Source: JAOUEA01 sp963790335
Lineage (GTDB): Bacteria; Actinomycetota; UBA4738; HRBIN12
Reading direction: 5' to 3'
Assembly: GCA_963790335.1 (NCBI GenBank)
Contig: CAWBOB010000007.1
Location: forward strand, 186,001 to 250,000
DNA length: 64,000 bases
The translations under genes were made by a program, and so were the position numbers. The notes under the pieces were generated by a model. It ran no database searches. It was not told where the DNA came from and saw nothing but the letters and a program-made list of their open reading frames with translations. This document shows, piece by piece, positions 1 to 8,158 of this stretch (positions within the stretch are counted from its first letter, which is position 1; every line of letters starts with the position of its first letter).

Positions 1-522
1 CGGCACGGCCCCGAGCGACGAGACGACGTCGACGATCACGAGCGCTCCGGCGTCGTTGGCCACCTTCGCGACCTGCTCGATCGGCTGGATCACGCCGGTC
101 GAGGTCTCCGACTGGGTGAGCAGCACCGCCTTCACCGGATGCTCGGCGAGCGCCGCCGCAACCTCGTCGGGACGGATGCGCTCGCCCCACTCGTAGTCGA
201 CCGTGTGCACGGTGAGCCCGAAGGTTTCCGCGAGCGCCTTGAACCGCTCCGCGAAGAAGCCAGCGACGGGCACCAGCACCTCGTCACCGGGTGAGAAGCA
301 GTTCGCGATGGCCGATTCGAGCCCGCCGGTGCCGCTCGAGGTCATGAGCAGCACGTCTGCCGACTCGGTGCGGTAGAGCTCCTTCAGCCGCGACGTGACC
401 CCGCGCATGATGCTCCCGAAGCCCGGCCCGCGGTGGTAGACGAGCGGGCTCCCCTGGGCGAGCAGCACCTCGGGCGGGATCGGTGTCGGGCCGGGTGCCA
501 GGATGATCTCGGGCCTGTTCAC
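1..522 (-). CDS. Class V aminotransferase (alanine-glyoxylate / serine-pyruvate type), 3' end cut by window
   Basis: PLP-dependent transaminase of the alanine-glyoxylate/serine-pyruvate family; 174 codons are present and the C-terminal half, including the PLP lysine, lies beyond the left edge. The start is GTG at 522, preceded by GAGGAG about 10 nt upstream. The protein opens with EIILAPGPTPIPPEVL, the usual N-terminus of this family, followed by SSGTGGLESAIAN near residue 60 (the small-residue loop that holds the cofactor phosphate) and by IVDVVSSLGAVP at the cut, the strand carrying the cofactor-contacting aspartate. It reads in the same direction as the oxidoreductase genes to its right. 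The substrate cannot be told from this part. Confidence 0.85.
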   Translation of the reverse strand, partial: MNRPEIILAPGPTPIPPEVLLAQGSPLVYHRGPGFGSIMRGVTSRLKELYRTESADVLLMTSSGTGGLESAIANCFSPGDEVLVPVAGFFAERFKALAETFGLTVHTVDYEWGERIRPDEVAAALAEHPVKAVLLTQSETSTGVIQPIEQVAKVANDAGALVIVDVVSSLGAVP

Positions 523-585
523 GGTGCGGAATCAACTCCTCGGCGGTCCGTCGGGCTCGAAGTCTCAGCCTAGCAGGGAGCTCCT

Positions 586-604
586 CTAGTCTTGCTCAGA
601 CTAG
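586..604. promoter_or_regulatory. Perfect inverted repeat CTAGTCT-TGCTC-AGACTAG
   Basis: Seven-base perfect arms around a 5-nt spacer lie between the small broken gene (stop at 671) and the GTG start of the class V aminotransferase. There is no T-run, so an intrinsic terminator is unlikely. A position about 65 nt upstream of the start codon suits an operator. A related sequence, AGTCTCAGCCTAG, lies at 561-573. Confidence 0.4.
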
Positions 605-670
605 GTGCACCGGCGTGACACGCCGCTCGAGGTCGAGTGTCTGACGGACGGTGGGCGCTGGCACCGCCTG

Positions 671-907
671 TCAGAACCGGAGCGCCTTCCAGACGTCGTC
701 CCCGCGATCGACGAAGGCGTCGGGATCGAGCTCGACGAGGAGAGGGCGTGCGCCGGGTTCGCGCTTGAGCACGCGGTCGAGCATCGAGCTCCTGCCGCCG
801 GCGCGTGCCAGCGCGTTCGCCGTTCGATCTCGCCGCACCTCACGGATGCGGCGTTGCAGGGCCAGGTCTCAGACCGGGTGACCGATGGCCGGACCGCCGA
901 TGTGCAT
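671..907 (-). pseudogene. Small hypothetical gene interrupted by an in-frame TGA
   Basis: Three bases after the reductase stop, an ATG at 907 opens a frame that runs 12 codons, meets TGA at 869-871, then continues in the same frame to TGA at 671-673 (78 amino-acid positions in all). The downstream part looks coding: LLVELDPDAFVDRGDDVW near the C-terminus, preceded by an Arg-rich helix-like stretch. The tight spacing to the reductase suggests translational coupling. A TGG-to-TGA change or a base error would restore a 78-residue protein. If the stop is real, a GTG at 838 could give 55 residues. I do not recognise the family. Confidence 0.4.
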
Positions 908-910
908 GGG

Positions 911-2147
911 TCAGCCTTCCTTCGTCGCCGGCACGAGGGTGCGGAGGTCGACCTCGGGATCGGCGAGCGCATCGGGCTCTGGCGTCACCTGTGCCGAGAT
1001 GAGCCCGAACGACCGGCGCACGTCGCGCTTGTGGTCGAGGCTCACGGTCGACCGCACGACCCCGTCGGTGTCGAGCAGGAAGGCGCAGAACGACCGGTCT
1101 TCGAGCGAACCACGCACCACCATGCGGTCCCAGGTCGCGGCGAACCCTGCCATCTGCACCTGGGAGTCGTACTGATCGGACCAGAACCAGTGCGGGTCGT
1201 CGAAGACGTCGGCCGCGCCGAGCATGTTGCGCGCGGCGGTCTGGCCCATCTTGATCGCGTTGTCGAAGTGCTCGACACGGATCGGTCCGAACACGGGGTG
1301 CTCGTGACGGGCGACGTCGCCCGCCGCGAACACACCGGGGATCGACGTTTCCAGCGTGGGACCCACGGGGATGCCGCCGCCCTGATCCAGCCCGGTGCCG
1401 GCCATGAACTCGGTGCAGGGCTCGGTGCCGACTCCCACGACCGCGAGGTCGGCCTCGATGCGACGACCGCCGCCCGTGACGACCGCTTCGAGCCGGCCGT
1501 CGCCCTCGAAGCTCGCCACCGCTTCGTTGAACATCATCTGCACGCCGTGATCGCGGTGGAGCCCCTCGAGCGCCCGCCCGATGTCGGGGCCGAGCACCCG
1601 GTACAGGGTGGTCTCGAAGACCTCGACGACCGAGACCTCGTGGCCGAGCATGCGCATCGAGGCCGCGACCTCCGCACCGATGAACCCCATGCCCACGCAG
1701 ACCACGCGTGCGCCGGCGGTCGCCGCTTCCTTGATCCGCTCGGCGTCGGCCGCGGTGCGCAGGTCGAAGACGCCGGGAAGCGTGGCGCCGGGCACGTCGA
1801 GCCGGCGGTTGCGGCTTCCGGTCGCGACCAGCAGAGCGTCGTACGCGACGCGCTCGCCGCCCGCGAGCACGACCTCGCGCGCGGAAGCGTCGAGCTGCAC
1901 GGCCCGCGTGCCGAACCGGGCCTCGATCCCGTTGTCGCCGTACCACTGCTCGGGGTCGCACGTACTGGTCCTCGAGCGGTGCTTCCCCACGCAGGACCTG
2001 CTTCGAGAGTGCGGGGCGCTCGTACGGAGGAAGCCGCTCCGCTCCGACGAGGACCACCCGGCCGTCGAAGCCCTCGTCGCGCAGCGTCGCAGCGGCCGTG
2101 GCGCCGGCGAGGGACCCGCCGACGATCACTACGGTCCGGCGGGCCAC
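911..2147 (-). CDS. FAD/NAD(P)-dependent ferredoxin reductase, frameshifted near 1957-1962
   Basis: Pyridine nucleotide-disulfide family reductase of the rhodocoxin/ferredoxin reductase type, passing electrons from NAD(P)H through FAD to a ferredoxin. The N-terminal dinucleotide fold shows VVIVGGSLAGATAA, a second fold shows VVCVGMGFIGAEVAA, and the FAD-contacting GVFAAGDVARHEHP lies further on. The first about 62 codons are in one frame and the rest in another. Removing one base near 1957-1962 joins LEDQYV to DPEQWYGDNGIEARFGTR and gives about 411 residues, normal for the family. The partner is probably the Rieske ferredoxin encoded 11 nt upstream. Whether the frameshift is real or a base error is not known. 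Confidence 0.85.
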
Positions 2148-2158
2148 CGTGACCTGCC

Positions 2159-2470
2159 TCAGGCTTCGATCTTCAGCTCGCCGCCGTCGTCGGTGACGGG
2201 GAACGTCTGGATCGGCTCGGTCGCGGGACCCTGCAGCACCTCACCGTCGGTCATCTCGAAGACGCTGCCGTGACACTCGCACTCGATCGTCGTGCCGTCG
2301 ATCTCGCCTCCGAGCGAGAGGTTGCACTGACGGTGCGTGCAGATGTCGCTGAACGCGTAGAGGTTGCCATCGACGCGGGCCACCGCGATCTGCGCCCCGT
2401 TGACGTCGAACGCGTTCGCGTCGCCCTCGGCGACCTCGTCGGCCTTGCCGACGGTGATCCACTCCGCCAC
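2159..2470 (-). CDS. Rieske [2Fe-2S] ferredoxin
   Basis: A 103-residue single-domain Rieske protein that carries electrons to an oxygenase. The cluster ligands are visible as ICTHRQCNL (Cys and His) and ECECHGSVF (Cys-x2-His), about 18 residues apart, as in ferredoxins of ring-hydroxylating dioxygenases and nitrite-reductase small subunits. It is the first gene of the pair with the reductase (11-nt gap), so the two probably form one electron-transfer chain. No oxygenase lies next to them; the nearest candidate in the window is the P450 at 8159-9352, which usually uses a different ferredoxin type. Confidence 0.9.
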   Translation of the reverse strand: MAEWITVGKADEVAEGDANAFDVNGAQIAVARVDGNLYAFSDICTHRQCNLSLGGEIDGTTIECECHGSVFEMTDGEVLQGPATEPIQTFPVTDDGGELKIEA

Positions 2471-2555
2471 GTGGGCACCTCCATGATCGACCGGCGCCCG
2501 ACGGGCGCGTTCGCCGAAAGCTTACGCGGAGAGCGCGCGAAGCCCGCTTCTCGGC

Positions 2556-3863
2556 TCAAGGAGGAGGCGGGGGCAGCGCCGGCTCCGGGAGCTCACCGTC
2601 GGCTGCCCGTAGCCGCGCTCGCACGACGGTCCCGACGCCGAGCACCCCATAGAAGGCCGCGAGGAGCAGGATGCCCACCCGGAACCGGATCGAGAGCAGC
2701 ACGGGAGCGAACGCCCCCGCGGCCCAGGCGAGCTGGAACATCACCTCGTACCGGACGAACACGCGCCCCTGCGCCCCCGGGGGCGCATGACGCTGCATGA
2801 GGCTCTGGAACGCGAGCCGCCCGAGCTCGGTGGCAGCTCCGGCGACGAACGCGAACACGGTGAGCAAGGGCAGGCCGAAGAGCTCGAAGGCGAGCACGGC
2901 GCCGATGCACGCCGCGCTCACCGAGGCGATGACGACGGCTTCCTCGCGGGTGGTGCGCGGCGCGCGGGGGGCGACCACGTCGGCGACGAACGTGCCGAGC
3001 ACCCCCGCGCCGGCGAGCACCGCGAACCAGTAGACGGGGGCGTCGTCGACACGGAGCGAGAACGCCAGCAGGAAGAGCAGGAACCCGCTCGCGGCGCGCA
3101 TGCCCACGGCGCCGACCGCCGACACGCCGAGGGCCGGCACGAGGCCGCGCCGCCCCACGCGAGCTGCGGTGCGCGCTGGACGATCTCGGCGTCCCGGGTG
3201 GGGAAGCCGCAGCGTGAGCAAGGCCGACACCATGTACACCCCTGCGGCCACGTAGATCGCCGCCGGCGCCCCGCCGAGGCGGATCGCGCCGAACGCAACC
3301 GGGGCCGCGACGATCGCCCCAACCGCCGCGAGACGGCCGAGCCGTGCGTTGGCTCGCATCAACCCGTCCCCCGCGCCCGCGTAGGCGATCGTGAGCCCGT
3401 TCTTGGTGATCGCGTGCACACGAGAGAGCACGAGCAACCCGAGGGCCGCCGGGAACAACACCAATGTTCCGAACCGGGGCGCCGCATAGATCGCGATCGC
3501 TGCTCGGCCCGCCGCCGATCCGAACGCGATGAGCCGCCGGGGTCCCGCCCGGTCGAGCAGCGGTACCAGCAGGGGCCCCGCGAGCGCCAGCGGAAGCATG
3601 GTGATCCCCAGATAGGCGGCGACCCGCAGCTTCGCCTCACCCACCGGAAGGGAGAAGAACACCGAATCGGCGAGCGCGATCGCGAGCATCGCGTCGCCGG
3701 CGACGCTCGTGAAGTGGTTCAGCGCGTAGGAGTCGACCGGGTCGTCCGATCGCCACAGGCGTACGAACGGGTGCACGATCCCGCGCACGAGGCTCGAGAG
3801 CGCGTAGAGCGCGAGCTGCCAGAGCGGGATGCGTCCCGGACGGCCAGCGGGGGCCCCGGCCAT
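2556..3863 (-). CDS. MFS transporter
   Basis: A 435-residue polytopic membrane protein with about twelve hydrophobic segments, a short basic N-terminus and a Pro-rich C-terminal tail. SYALNHFTSVAGDAML near residue 45 and LLDRAGPRRLIAFGSAAGR in the loop after helix 3 resemble the MFS-3/enterobactin-exporter branch. It starts 10 nt after the gatB stop on the same strand and is probably co-transcribed with it. The substrate is unknown; export of a small molecule is the default inference. Confidence 0.75.
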   Translation of the reverse strand: MAGAPAGRPGRIPLWQLALYALSSLVRGIVHPFVRLWRSDDPVDSYALNHFTSVAGDAMLAIALADSVFFSLPVGEAKLRVAAYLGITMLPLALAGPLLVPLLDRAGPRRLIAFGSAAGRAAIAIYAAPRFGTLVLFPAALGLLVLSRVHAITKNGLTIAYAGAGDGLMRANARLGRLAAVGAIVAAPVAFGAIRLGGAPAAIYVAAGVYMVSALLTLRLPHPGRRDRPARTAARVGRRGLVPALGVSAVGAVGMRAASGFLLFLLAFSLRVDDAPVYWFAVLAGAGVLGTFVADVVAPRAPRTTREEAVVIASVSAACIGAVLAFELFGLPLLTVFAFVAGAATELGRLAFQSLMQRHAPPGAQGRVFVRYEVMFQLAWAAGAFAPVLLSIRFRVGILLLAAFYGVLGVGTVVRARLRAADGELPEPALPPPPP

Positions 3864-3873
3864 GCGTGTGACC

Positions 3874-5325
3874 TCAGCTCTGAAGGCGCTCGCGCAGCAG
3901 CTCCTGCGCGAGCTTCGGGTTCGCGGAACCGCCGGACGCCTTCATGACCTGCCCGACCAGGAAACCGATCACGCTCTCGTTGCCGGAGCGGAACTTCTCG
4001 GCGGCGTCGGCGTTGTCGGCGAGCACCCCGTCGACGATCGTGCCGAGCTCGCCGGAGTCGGAGACCTGGCGCAGCCCCCGGCGTTCGATGATCGCGCCGA
4101 TGTCGTCGCCGGTCTCGGCGGCTTCCTCGAGGGCCTGCTTGGCGCCGGCGCCGCTGATCGAACCGTCGGCCACCAGCGCGATCAGGTCGGCGAGGTGGCG
4201 CGGACCGACGCGTTCGGCGGCCTCGGCTCCGTGCTTGTTGGCGAGGCCCGCGAGGTCCTGCGTCACCCAGTTCGCGGCGGGGGTGGCGTCCGCGCCGAGC
4301 TCGACGGTCGCTTCGAACAGCGCGCATGCCGCGCGGTCGGCCACCAGCACGCGGGCGACCTCCGGCCTGAGCCCATGCTGCGCGACGTAGCGCTCGCGCC
4401 GCGCCCTCGGCAGCTCTGGCACCCCGGCACGGATCTCCTCGATCCACTCGACGCTCGGTTCGATCGCAGGGATGTCGGGTTCGGGGAAGTACCGGTAGTC
4501 GAAGGCTTCCTCCTTGGAACGCATGGTCGCGGTGGCGCCGGCGTCCTCGTTCCAGTGGCGGGTCTCCTGCACGATCGTCTCGCCGCCCTCGAGTGCCTTG
4601 GTCTGGCGCGCGATCTCGTAGGCGAGCGCGCGCTCGAGCGAGCGCACGGAGTTCATGTTCTTGATCTCGACCTTGGTGCCGAGTTCGCTCGACCCCGCCG
4701 GGCGCATCGAGACGTTGGCGTCGCAGCGCAGCGACCCCTCCTCCATGCGAACGTCGCTCACGTCGAGCGACTCGAGCGTGGCGCGAAGCTCTCGCAGGTA
4801 CGCGCCGGCTTCCTCGGGCGAGCGGATGTCGGGCTCGCTCACGCATTCGACGAGGGGAACGCCGGCGCGGTTGAAGTCGACCAGCGCGGCATCGGCGTCG
4901 TGGATGCGGCCGCTCGAGCTCGCGTGCGTGGTCTTGCCGGTGTCCTCTTCCATGTGCACGCGCGTGATGCCGACCCGGCTCGTCGAGCCGTCGGGCAGCT
5001 CGACGTCGAGGTGGCCGCCGACGCAGATCGGCAGGTCGTACTGGCTGATCTGATAGTTCTTCGGCATGTCCGGGTAGAAGTAGTTCTTGCGGTGGAAGAG
5101 CGAGTGCGGCGCGATCTCGCTGCCGAGGGCGAGCCCGATCGTGATGATGCGTCTGATGGCTTCACGGTTGGGCACAGGCAGGGAGCCGGGATGACCGAGG
5201 CACACCGGGCACACGTTGGTGTTGGGTGGAGCGCCGAACGCGTTGCGGCACCCACAGAACATCTTCGTCTCGGTGCTGAGTTCCACGTGGCACTCGAGCC
5301 CGATCACAGCCTCGTACTCGGTCAC
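3874..5325 (-). CDS. gatB: Aspartyl/glutamyl-tRNA(Asn/Gln) amidotransferase subunit B
   Basis: Subunit of the GatCAB complex that converts Glu-tRNA(Gln) and Asp-tRNA(Asn) to the correct charged tRNAs. The protein (483 residues, usual length) begins YEAVIGLECHVEL, has the zinc-binding CGCRNAF and CPVCLGHPGSLPV segments near residue 30, KNYFYPDMPKNYQISQYD, and a C-terminal YqeY/GatB tail ending GQVMKASGGSANPKLAQELL. The start is GTG at 5325 with no Shine-Dalgarno but a TAGGCT hexamer 6 nt upstream. It is separated by 15.5 kb from gatC and gatA (20854-22610) and so needs its own promoter. Confidence 0.97.
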   Translation of the reverse strand: MTEYEAVIGLECHVELSTETKMFCGCRNAFGAPPNTNVCPVCLGHPGSLPVPNREAIRRIITIGLALGSEIAPHSLFHRKNYFYPDMPKNYQISQYDLPICVGGHLDVELPDGSTSRVGITRVHMEEDTGKTTHASSSGRIHDADAALVDFNRAGVPLVECVSEPDIRSPEEAGAYLRELRATLESLDVSDVRMEEGSLRCDANVSMRPAGSSELGTKVEIKNMNSVRSLERALAYEIARQTKALEGGETIVQETRHWNEDAGATATMRSKEEAFDYRYFPEPDIPAIEPSVEWIEEIRAGVPELPRARRERYVAQHGLRPEVARVLVADRAACALFEATVELGADATPAANWVTQDLAGLANKHGAEAAERVGPRHLADLIALVADGSISGAGAKQALEEAAETGDDIGAIIERRGLRQVSDSGELGTIVDGVLADNADAAEKFRSGNESVIGFLVGQVMKASGGSANPKLAQELLRERLQS

Positions 5326-5331
5326 AGCGGC

Positions 5332-5337
5332 AGCCTA
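5332..5337 (-). promoter_or_regulatory. -10 element for leaderless gatB
   Basis: TAGGCT on the minus strand lies 6 nt before the gatB GTG, and no ribosome-binding site is present. This spacing puts the transcription start at or next to the start codon. Confidence 0.5.
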
Positions 5338-5365
5338 CCGGGAAGCCTCGCGGGCGCCGAGGCGC

Positions 5366-6043
5366 CTAGGGTGTCGGGTGGAACAGCTTCCAGTGCCCCT
5401 CGGAGACGATGTCGACGGCACCTTCGGTCACCCGGATGGCGGTGTCGTCGTCGATCGCGTAGCACGGCACCGGCATCTCGGCGGCCCATCGCTCCGCGTC
5501 GGCCATGGAGTTGTCCGGCAGGGCCTCGTGGTCCAGGTGCGGGAAGATCGAGAAATCGACGATCCCCAGCGTGCTGTCATCGCCGGTCGGCGGCTTCCAG
5601 TTGACGAACTCCTTCCCGATGCTTGGGGTCATCACCAAGCTCCCGGCGCTCAGTCCCACCCAGACCGTCTCGTGCAGCGACGGCAGGAGATCCGCCAGCC
5701 CGGACTGCCGCATCCAGTGGCACAGGTAGACAGGGTCGCCGCCATTGACCAGGAAGACATCTGCCTCTCGCGCCCAGGGCACCCAGCGCTCCTCCCCGAT
5801 GCTCGGCAACGCCGTCAGCTCCAGCACTCCCAGGGACTTCCAGCCGAGTTCGCACATGGGGGTTCTGGGCTCTCGGCCGACGATGAACTTCCAGGCCTCG
5901 CCAGGACCAGTCATGGGGTGTCCGTACGTCGCAGTGGGGATGCAGAGGGCGTTGGACTCGGCGATCGGCTTGCCCAGCAGGTCCACCAGCGCGTCGTGGA
6001 TGCTCGGGTTCGTGATGCCTGCGGACGTGAGCAGGAACTTCAG
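5366..6043 (-). CDS. Peptidase S51 family (peptidase E-like), CTG start
   Basis: A 225-residue cytosolic serine hydrolase of the dipeptidase E/cyanophycinase family. It shows NGGDPVYL and the nucleophile elbow VGLSAGSLVM around residue 125. The family starts with a K-L/F-L-L-T-S-A-G motif. Here KFLLTSAGI is preceded directly by CTG at 6043, with an AAGGAGG Shine-Dalgarno 6-7 nt before it and no in-frame ATG, GTG or TTG nearby. The CTG shares CTGA with the stop of the upstream kinase gene, so translation is probably coupled. The exact substrate (Asp-X dipeptides or a related isopeptide) is not certain. Confidence 0.8.
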   Translation of the reverse strand: MKFLLTSAGITNPSIHDALVDLLGKPIAESNALCIPTATYGHPMTGPGEAWKFIVGREPRTPMCELGWKSLGVLELTALPSIGEERWVPWAREADVFLVNGGDPVYLCHWMRQSGLADLLPSLHETVWVGLSAGSLVMTPSIGKEFVNWKPPTGDDSTLGIVDFSIFPHLDHEALPDNSMADAERWAAEMPVPCYAIDDDTAIRVTEGAVDIVSEGHWKLFHPTP

Positions 6044-6579
6044 GGCTCCTCCTTCCCGGGGGCAGGCTGCATGTGCGGCGGCAGCTCCGGAGGGCGCGAC
6101 GCGATCGCGATGAGGTCGGCGACGACCTCGTCGAGCGTTCGGCTCGCGTCCAGCTCGTGCGTGCATCCCTGCCTGAGGAGCGGCTCGACGTTGACGAGGT
6201 CATCAAGGACCATCGCTCGTTCCAGCGGGGTCTTCCCGTAGTCGTTCGTCGTCCTACGCGCGATGCGGTCGAGGATCACCTCAGCAGGGGCGCTGAGCAG
6301 CACGACCGCGTCGAACCGATCGTAGAACTTCGACTGGTTCCGCACGCACCCCTGCACGAAGAGCGAGCGACCATCGTCGGAGTCGAGCAGGGCGGCGATC
6401 TTGTCCTCCACCCAGAGCCACTCCCCGCGGTGCAGCTCCTCGGAGGGTTCGGGGTCTTCGCGATACTCTCGCCAGCCCGGATCGTCGGTGTCGACGACGC
6501 GATAGCCGCGTCGGCCGAGCTCGGCGAGCGCCGACGACTTGCCCGTTCCCGACATCCCCGTCACCATGACCCTCGACAT
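6040..6579 (-). CDS. P-loop kinase-like ATPase (AAA family)
   Basis: A 179-residue nucleotide-binding protein. The Walker A motif GMSGTGKSSA is at residues 8-17, and the fold has the size and layout of small-molecule kinases such as adenylate, shikimate or chloramphenicol kinases: a lid-like RIARRTTNDYGK around residue 112 and SLFVQGCVRNQ in place of a clear Walker B. The start is ATG at 6579, 7 nt after a TAGGGT hexamer, with no Shine-Dalgarno. It overlaps the peptidase gene by 4 nt and is divergent from the YecM-like gene. The phosphate acceptor is unknown. Confidence 0.7.
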   Translation of the reverse strand: MSRVMVTGMSGTGKSSALAELGRRGYRVVDTDDPGWREYREDPEPSEELHRGEWLWVEDKIAALLDSDDGRSLFVQGCVRNQSKFYDRFDAVVLLSAPAEVILDRIARRTTNDYGKTPLERAMVLDDLVNVEPLLRQGCTHELDASRTLDEVVADLIAIASRPPELPPHMQPAPGKEEP

Positions 6580-6586
6580 CGCCACG

Positions 6587-6592
6587 ACCCTA
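6587..6592 (-). promoter_or_regulatory. -10 element for the leaderless kinase gene
   Basis: TAGGGT on the minus strand sits 7 nt before the ATG at 6579. The 60-bp gap to the divergent YecM-like gene holds no other signal except that gene's Shine-Dalgarno. Confidence 0.4.
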
Positions 6593-6639
6593 CCGAGTGG
6601 CCGGTCGTGCATGTCCAGCGACTGCGAAGGAGGTGCCAC

Positions 6640-7233
6640 GTGGCCGTGCTCGATCCGATCGCGGAGATCATCGGCGACTATCGAGCCTTCGCGGCGGCGC
6701 AGCGCGACCGTCTCCTCGCTCGCGGCATCGAGATCGCGACGTACCCGCTCAGCCACCTGTGCGTGCGCGTCGCCGACTGGGACCTGTACGTCCACCAGCG
6801 CGCGTTGCTCGAGCGCCATGCGAGATCGAACCGCGAGAACGTCTGGAACGGGCGTCCGATCTCCCTGATCGTGCTCGCCGAGCCCCTCGAGGTCCTCGAC
6901 GGCAAGCAGTGCTCGCGCATCGAGCTCATCCCACCCGTGCACCAGCGCGTCTACCGCATGGGCCTCGAGCACCTCGGCGTCGTCGTCGGTGCGGAGTTCG
7001 ACGAGTTCTCGCGAGCCCATCGAGACGTGCTGACGGGACAGCAGTTCCAGAGTGCCGAGGTCGACCCCGTCTACGTGCTGTTCGAGGACTTCACCCACGT
7101 GAAGTTCTACCGACGTTCCTTCTTCGACGTCGTCGAGGACGAGGAAGGACGCTCCGAGGGCTTCACACACGTCGACGACTGGGTGCCGCAGCGGCTGGTC
7201 ACCGCCACCGGCCCGAACCCGCTGCCACGCTGA
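6640..7233 (+). CDS. YecM-like VOC superfamily protein
   Basis: A 197-residue protein resembling Escherichia coli YecM, a putative metal-binding member of the vicinal-oxygen-chelate fold. Family-like segments are YPLSHLCVRVADWDLYV near residue 35, ENVWNGRPISLIVLAEPL near 70, CSRIELIPP with its conserved Glu, and MGLEHLGVVVGAEF. The GTG start at 6640 is chosen because AAGGAGG lies exactly 6 nt before it and the protein then begins as the family does. It is divergent from the kinase/peptidase pair and convergent with the VOC gene at 7238. The function of YecM proteins is not established. Confidence 0.75.
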   Translation: MAVLDPIAEIIGDYRAFAAAQRDRLLARGIEIATYPLSHLCVRVADWDLYVHQRALLERHARSNRENVWNGRPISLIVLAEPLEVLDGKQCSRIELIPPVHQRVYRMGLEHLGVVVGAEFDEFSRAHRDVLTGQQFQSAEVDPVYVLFEDFTHVKFYRRSFFDVVEDEEGRSEGFTHVDDWVPQRLVTATGPNPLPR

Positions 7234-7237
7234 CGCT

Positions 7238-7657
7238 TCAGGGAACGCCGGCGTGGCGAGGCGCGTCGACGACCGGCTCGGGCGCATGCCACACGGCTTC
7301 GACGTTGTTCTGGTGCAGGTCGCTGACGAACGCCCCGTAGTAGCGCTCGGAGTACTGCGTCCACACCCCGGGCTCGCCGCGCGCGGTCGCGCCGTTCGCG
7401 ACGGCGCCCTCGAAGAACGCATCCACGGCGTCCCGCCCCTCGGCGGAGAACGCGATGTGCGCCGCCGTGGTCACCGGCTCCCCGCGGCAGATGGCGAAGT
7501 CGTCGAGATCGTCGGGCCCGTAGGACACACAGTCCTCTTGCACGAAGAGTTCCTCATAGCCGAGCGGTGCGAGGGCGGCCGTGTAGAGCCTGCGGCTCGC
7601 GGTTACGTCTGCCACGACGAAGAGCACGTGATCGACGACGACGCGGCGAACCGTCAT
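7238..7657 (-). CDS. VOC family protein (glyoxalase/dioxygenase fold), last gene of the catabolic operon
   Basis: A 139-residue single-module VOC protein. The metal-ligand set of the fold appears complete: His in VVVDHVLFVV at about residue 9, His in AAHIAFSAEG at about 70, and Glu in NNVEAVWH near 122. LYTAALAPLGYEEL is typical of the group. The ATG at 7657 overlaps the stop of the upstream VOC gene by 4 nt. It could be a lyase, dioxygenase or isomerase acting on an intermediate of the cluster's pathway; the fold does not reveal the reaction. Confidence 0.8.
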   Translation of the reverse strand: MTVRRVVVDHVLFVVADVTASRRLYTAALAPLGYEELFVQEDCVSYGPDDLDDFAICRGEPVTTAAHIAFSAEGRDAVDAFFEGAVANGATARGEPGVWTQYSERYYGAFVSDLHQNNVEAVWHAPEPVVDAPRHAGVP

Positions 7658-8109
7658 GCGTTCACGCCGATCTGCTGGGCCAGCCCGATGAGGATGCCCT
7701 CGGGCCCCCGGACGTAGCAGAGCCGATACACGTCTTCGTACTGGACCACTTCGTCGACGAGCTGCGCGCCGTGGTCGCGGAGCCGGGCGAGCGTCTCGTC
7801 GAGGTCGTCCACGGCGAACATGACACGCAGGTAGCCCAGAGCGTTCACCGGGGCGTTGCGGTGATCGGCGACCACGGGCGGCGCGAGGAAGCGCGAGAGC
7901 TCGACCCGGCCGTGTCCGTCCGGCGTCCGCATCATGGCGACCTCGACGCGCTGGTCCCGCAATCCGGTGACGCGCCCCGACCAGTCTCCTTCGATCATGA
8001 AGCGGCCTTCGAGTTCGAGGCCCAGCGCGGTGAAGAACGCGATGGCGACTTCGAGCGATTCCACCACGATGCCCACGTTGTCCATCCGCTGAACCGCCAC
8101 GCGGTCCAT
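7654..8109 (-). CDS. VOC family protein lacking the usual metal ligands
   Basis: A 151-residue VOC protein with RMDNVGIVVESLEVAIAFF at the N-terminus and YLRVMFAVDDLDETLARL in the second half. The positions that normally hold metal-binding His and Glu are N in DNVGIVV, R in YLRVMF and G in GILIGLAQ. It is therefore probably not a metalloenzyme of the glyoxalase type and may bind rather than convert its ligand. The start is ATG at 8109. It lies 49 nt after the P450 stop in the same operon and overlaps the next VOC gene by 4 nt. Confidence 0.8.
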   Translation of the reverse strand: MDRVAVQRMDNVGIVVESLEVAIAFFTALGLELEGRFMIEGDWSGRVTGLRDQRVEVAMMRTPDGHGRVELSRFLAPPVVADHRNAPVNALGYLRVMFAVDDLDETLARLRDHGAQLVDEVVQYEDVYRLCYVRGPEGILIGLAQQIGVNA

Positions 8110-8158
8110 CCTTGCAGGTTCGCAAGGTCGACCAGGTGTGCGTGAGACGCTCGAAGCC

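Noticed and set aside
869..871. TGA read as selenocysteine in the small gene
   Set aside because: No downstream hairpin of the bacterial SECIS type is apparent and no selenium genes are in the window. A TGG-to-TGA change or base error is simpler.
605..2152. A 515-codon plus-strand open frame over the ferredoxin reductase
   Set aside because: The minus strand carries the FAD and NAD motifs; the plus-strand product has only His/Arg/Glu-rich filler.
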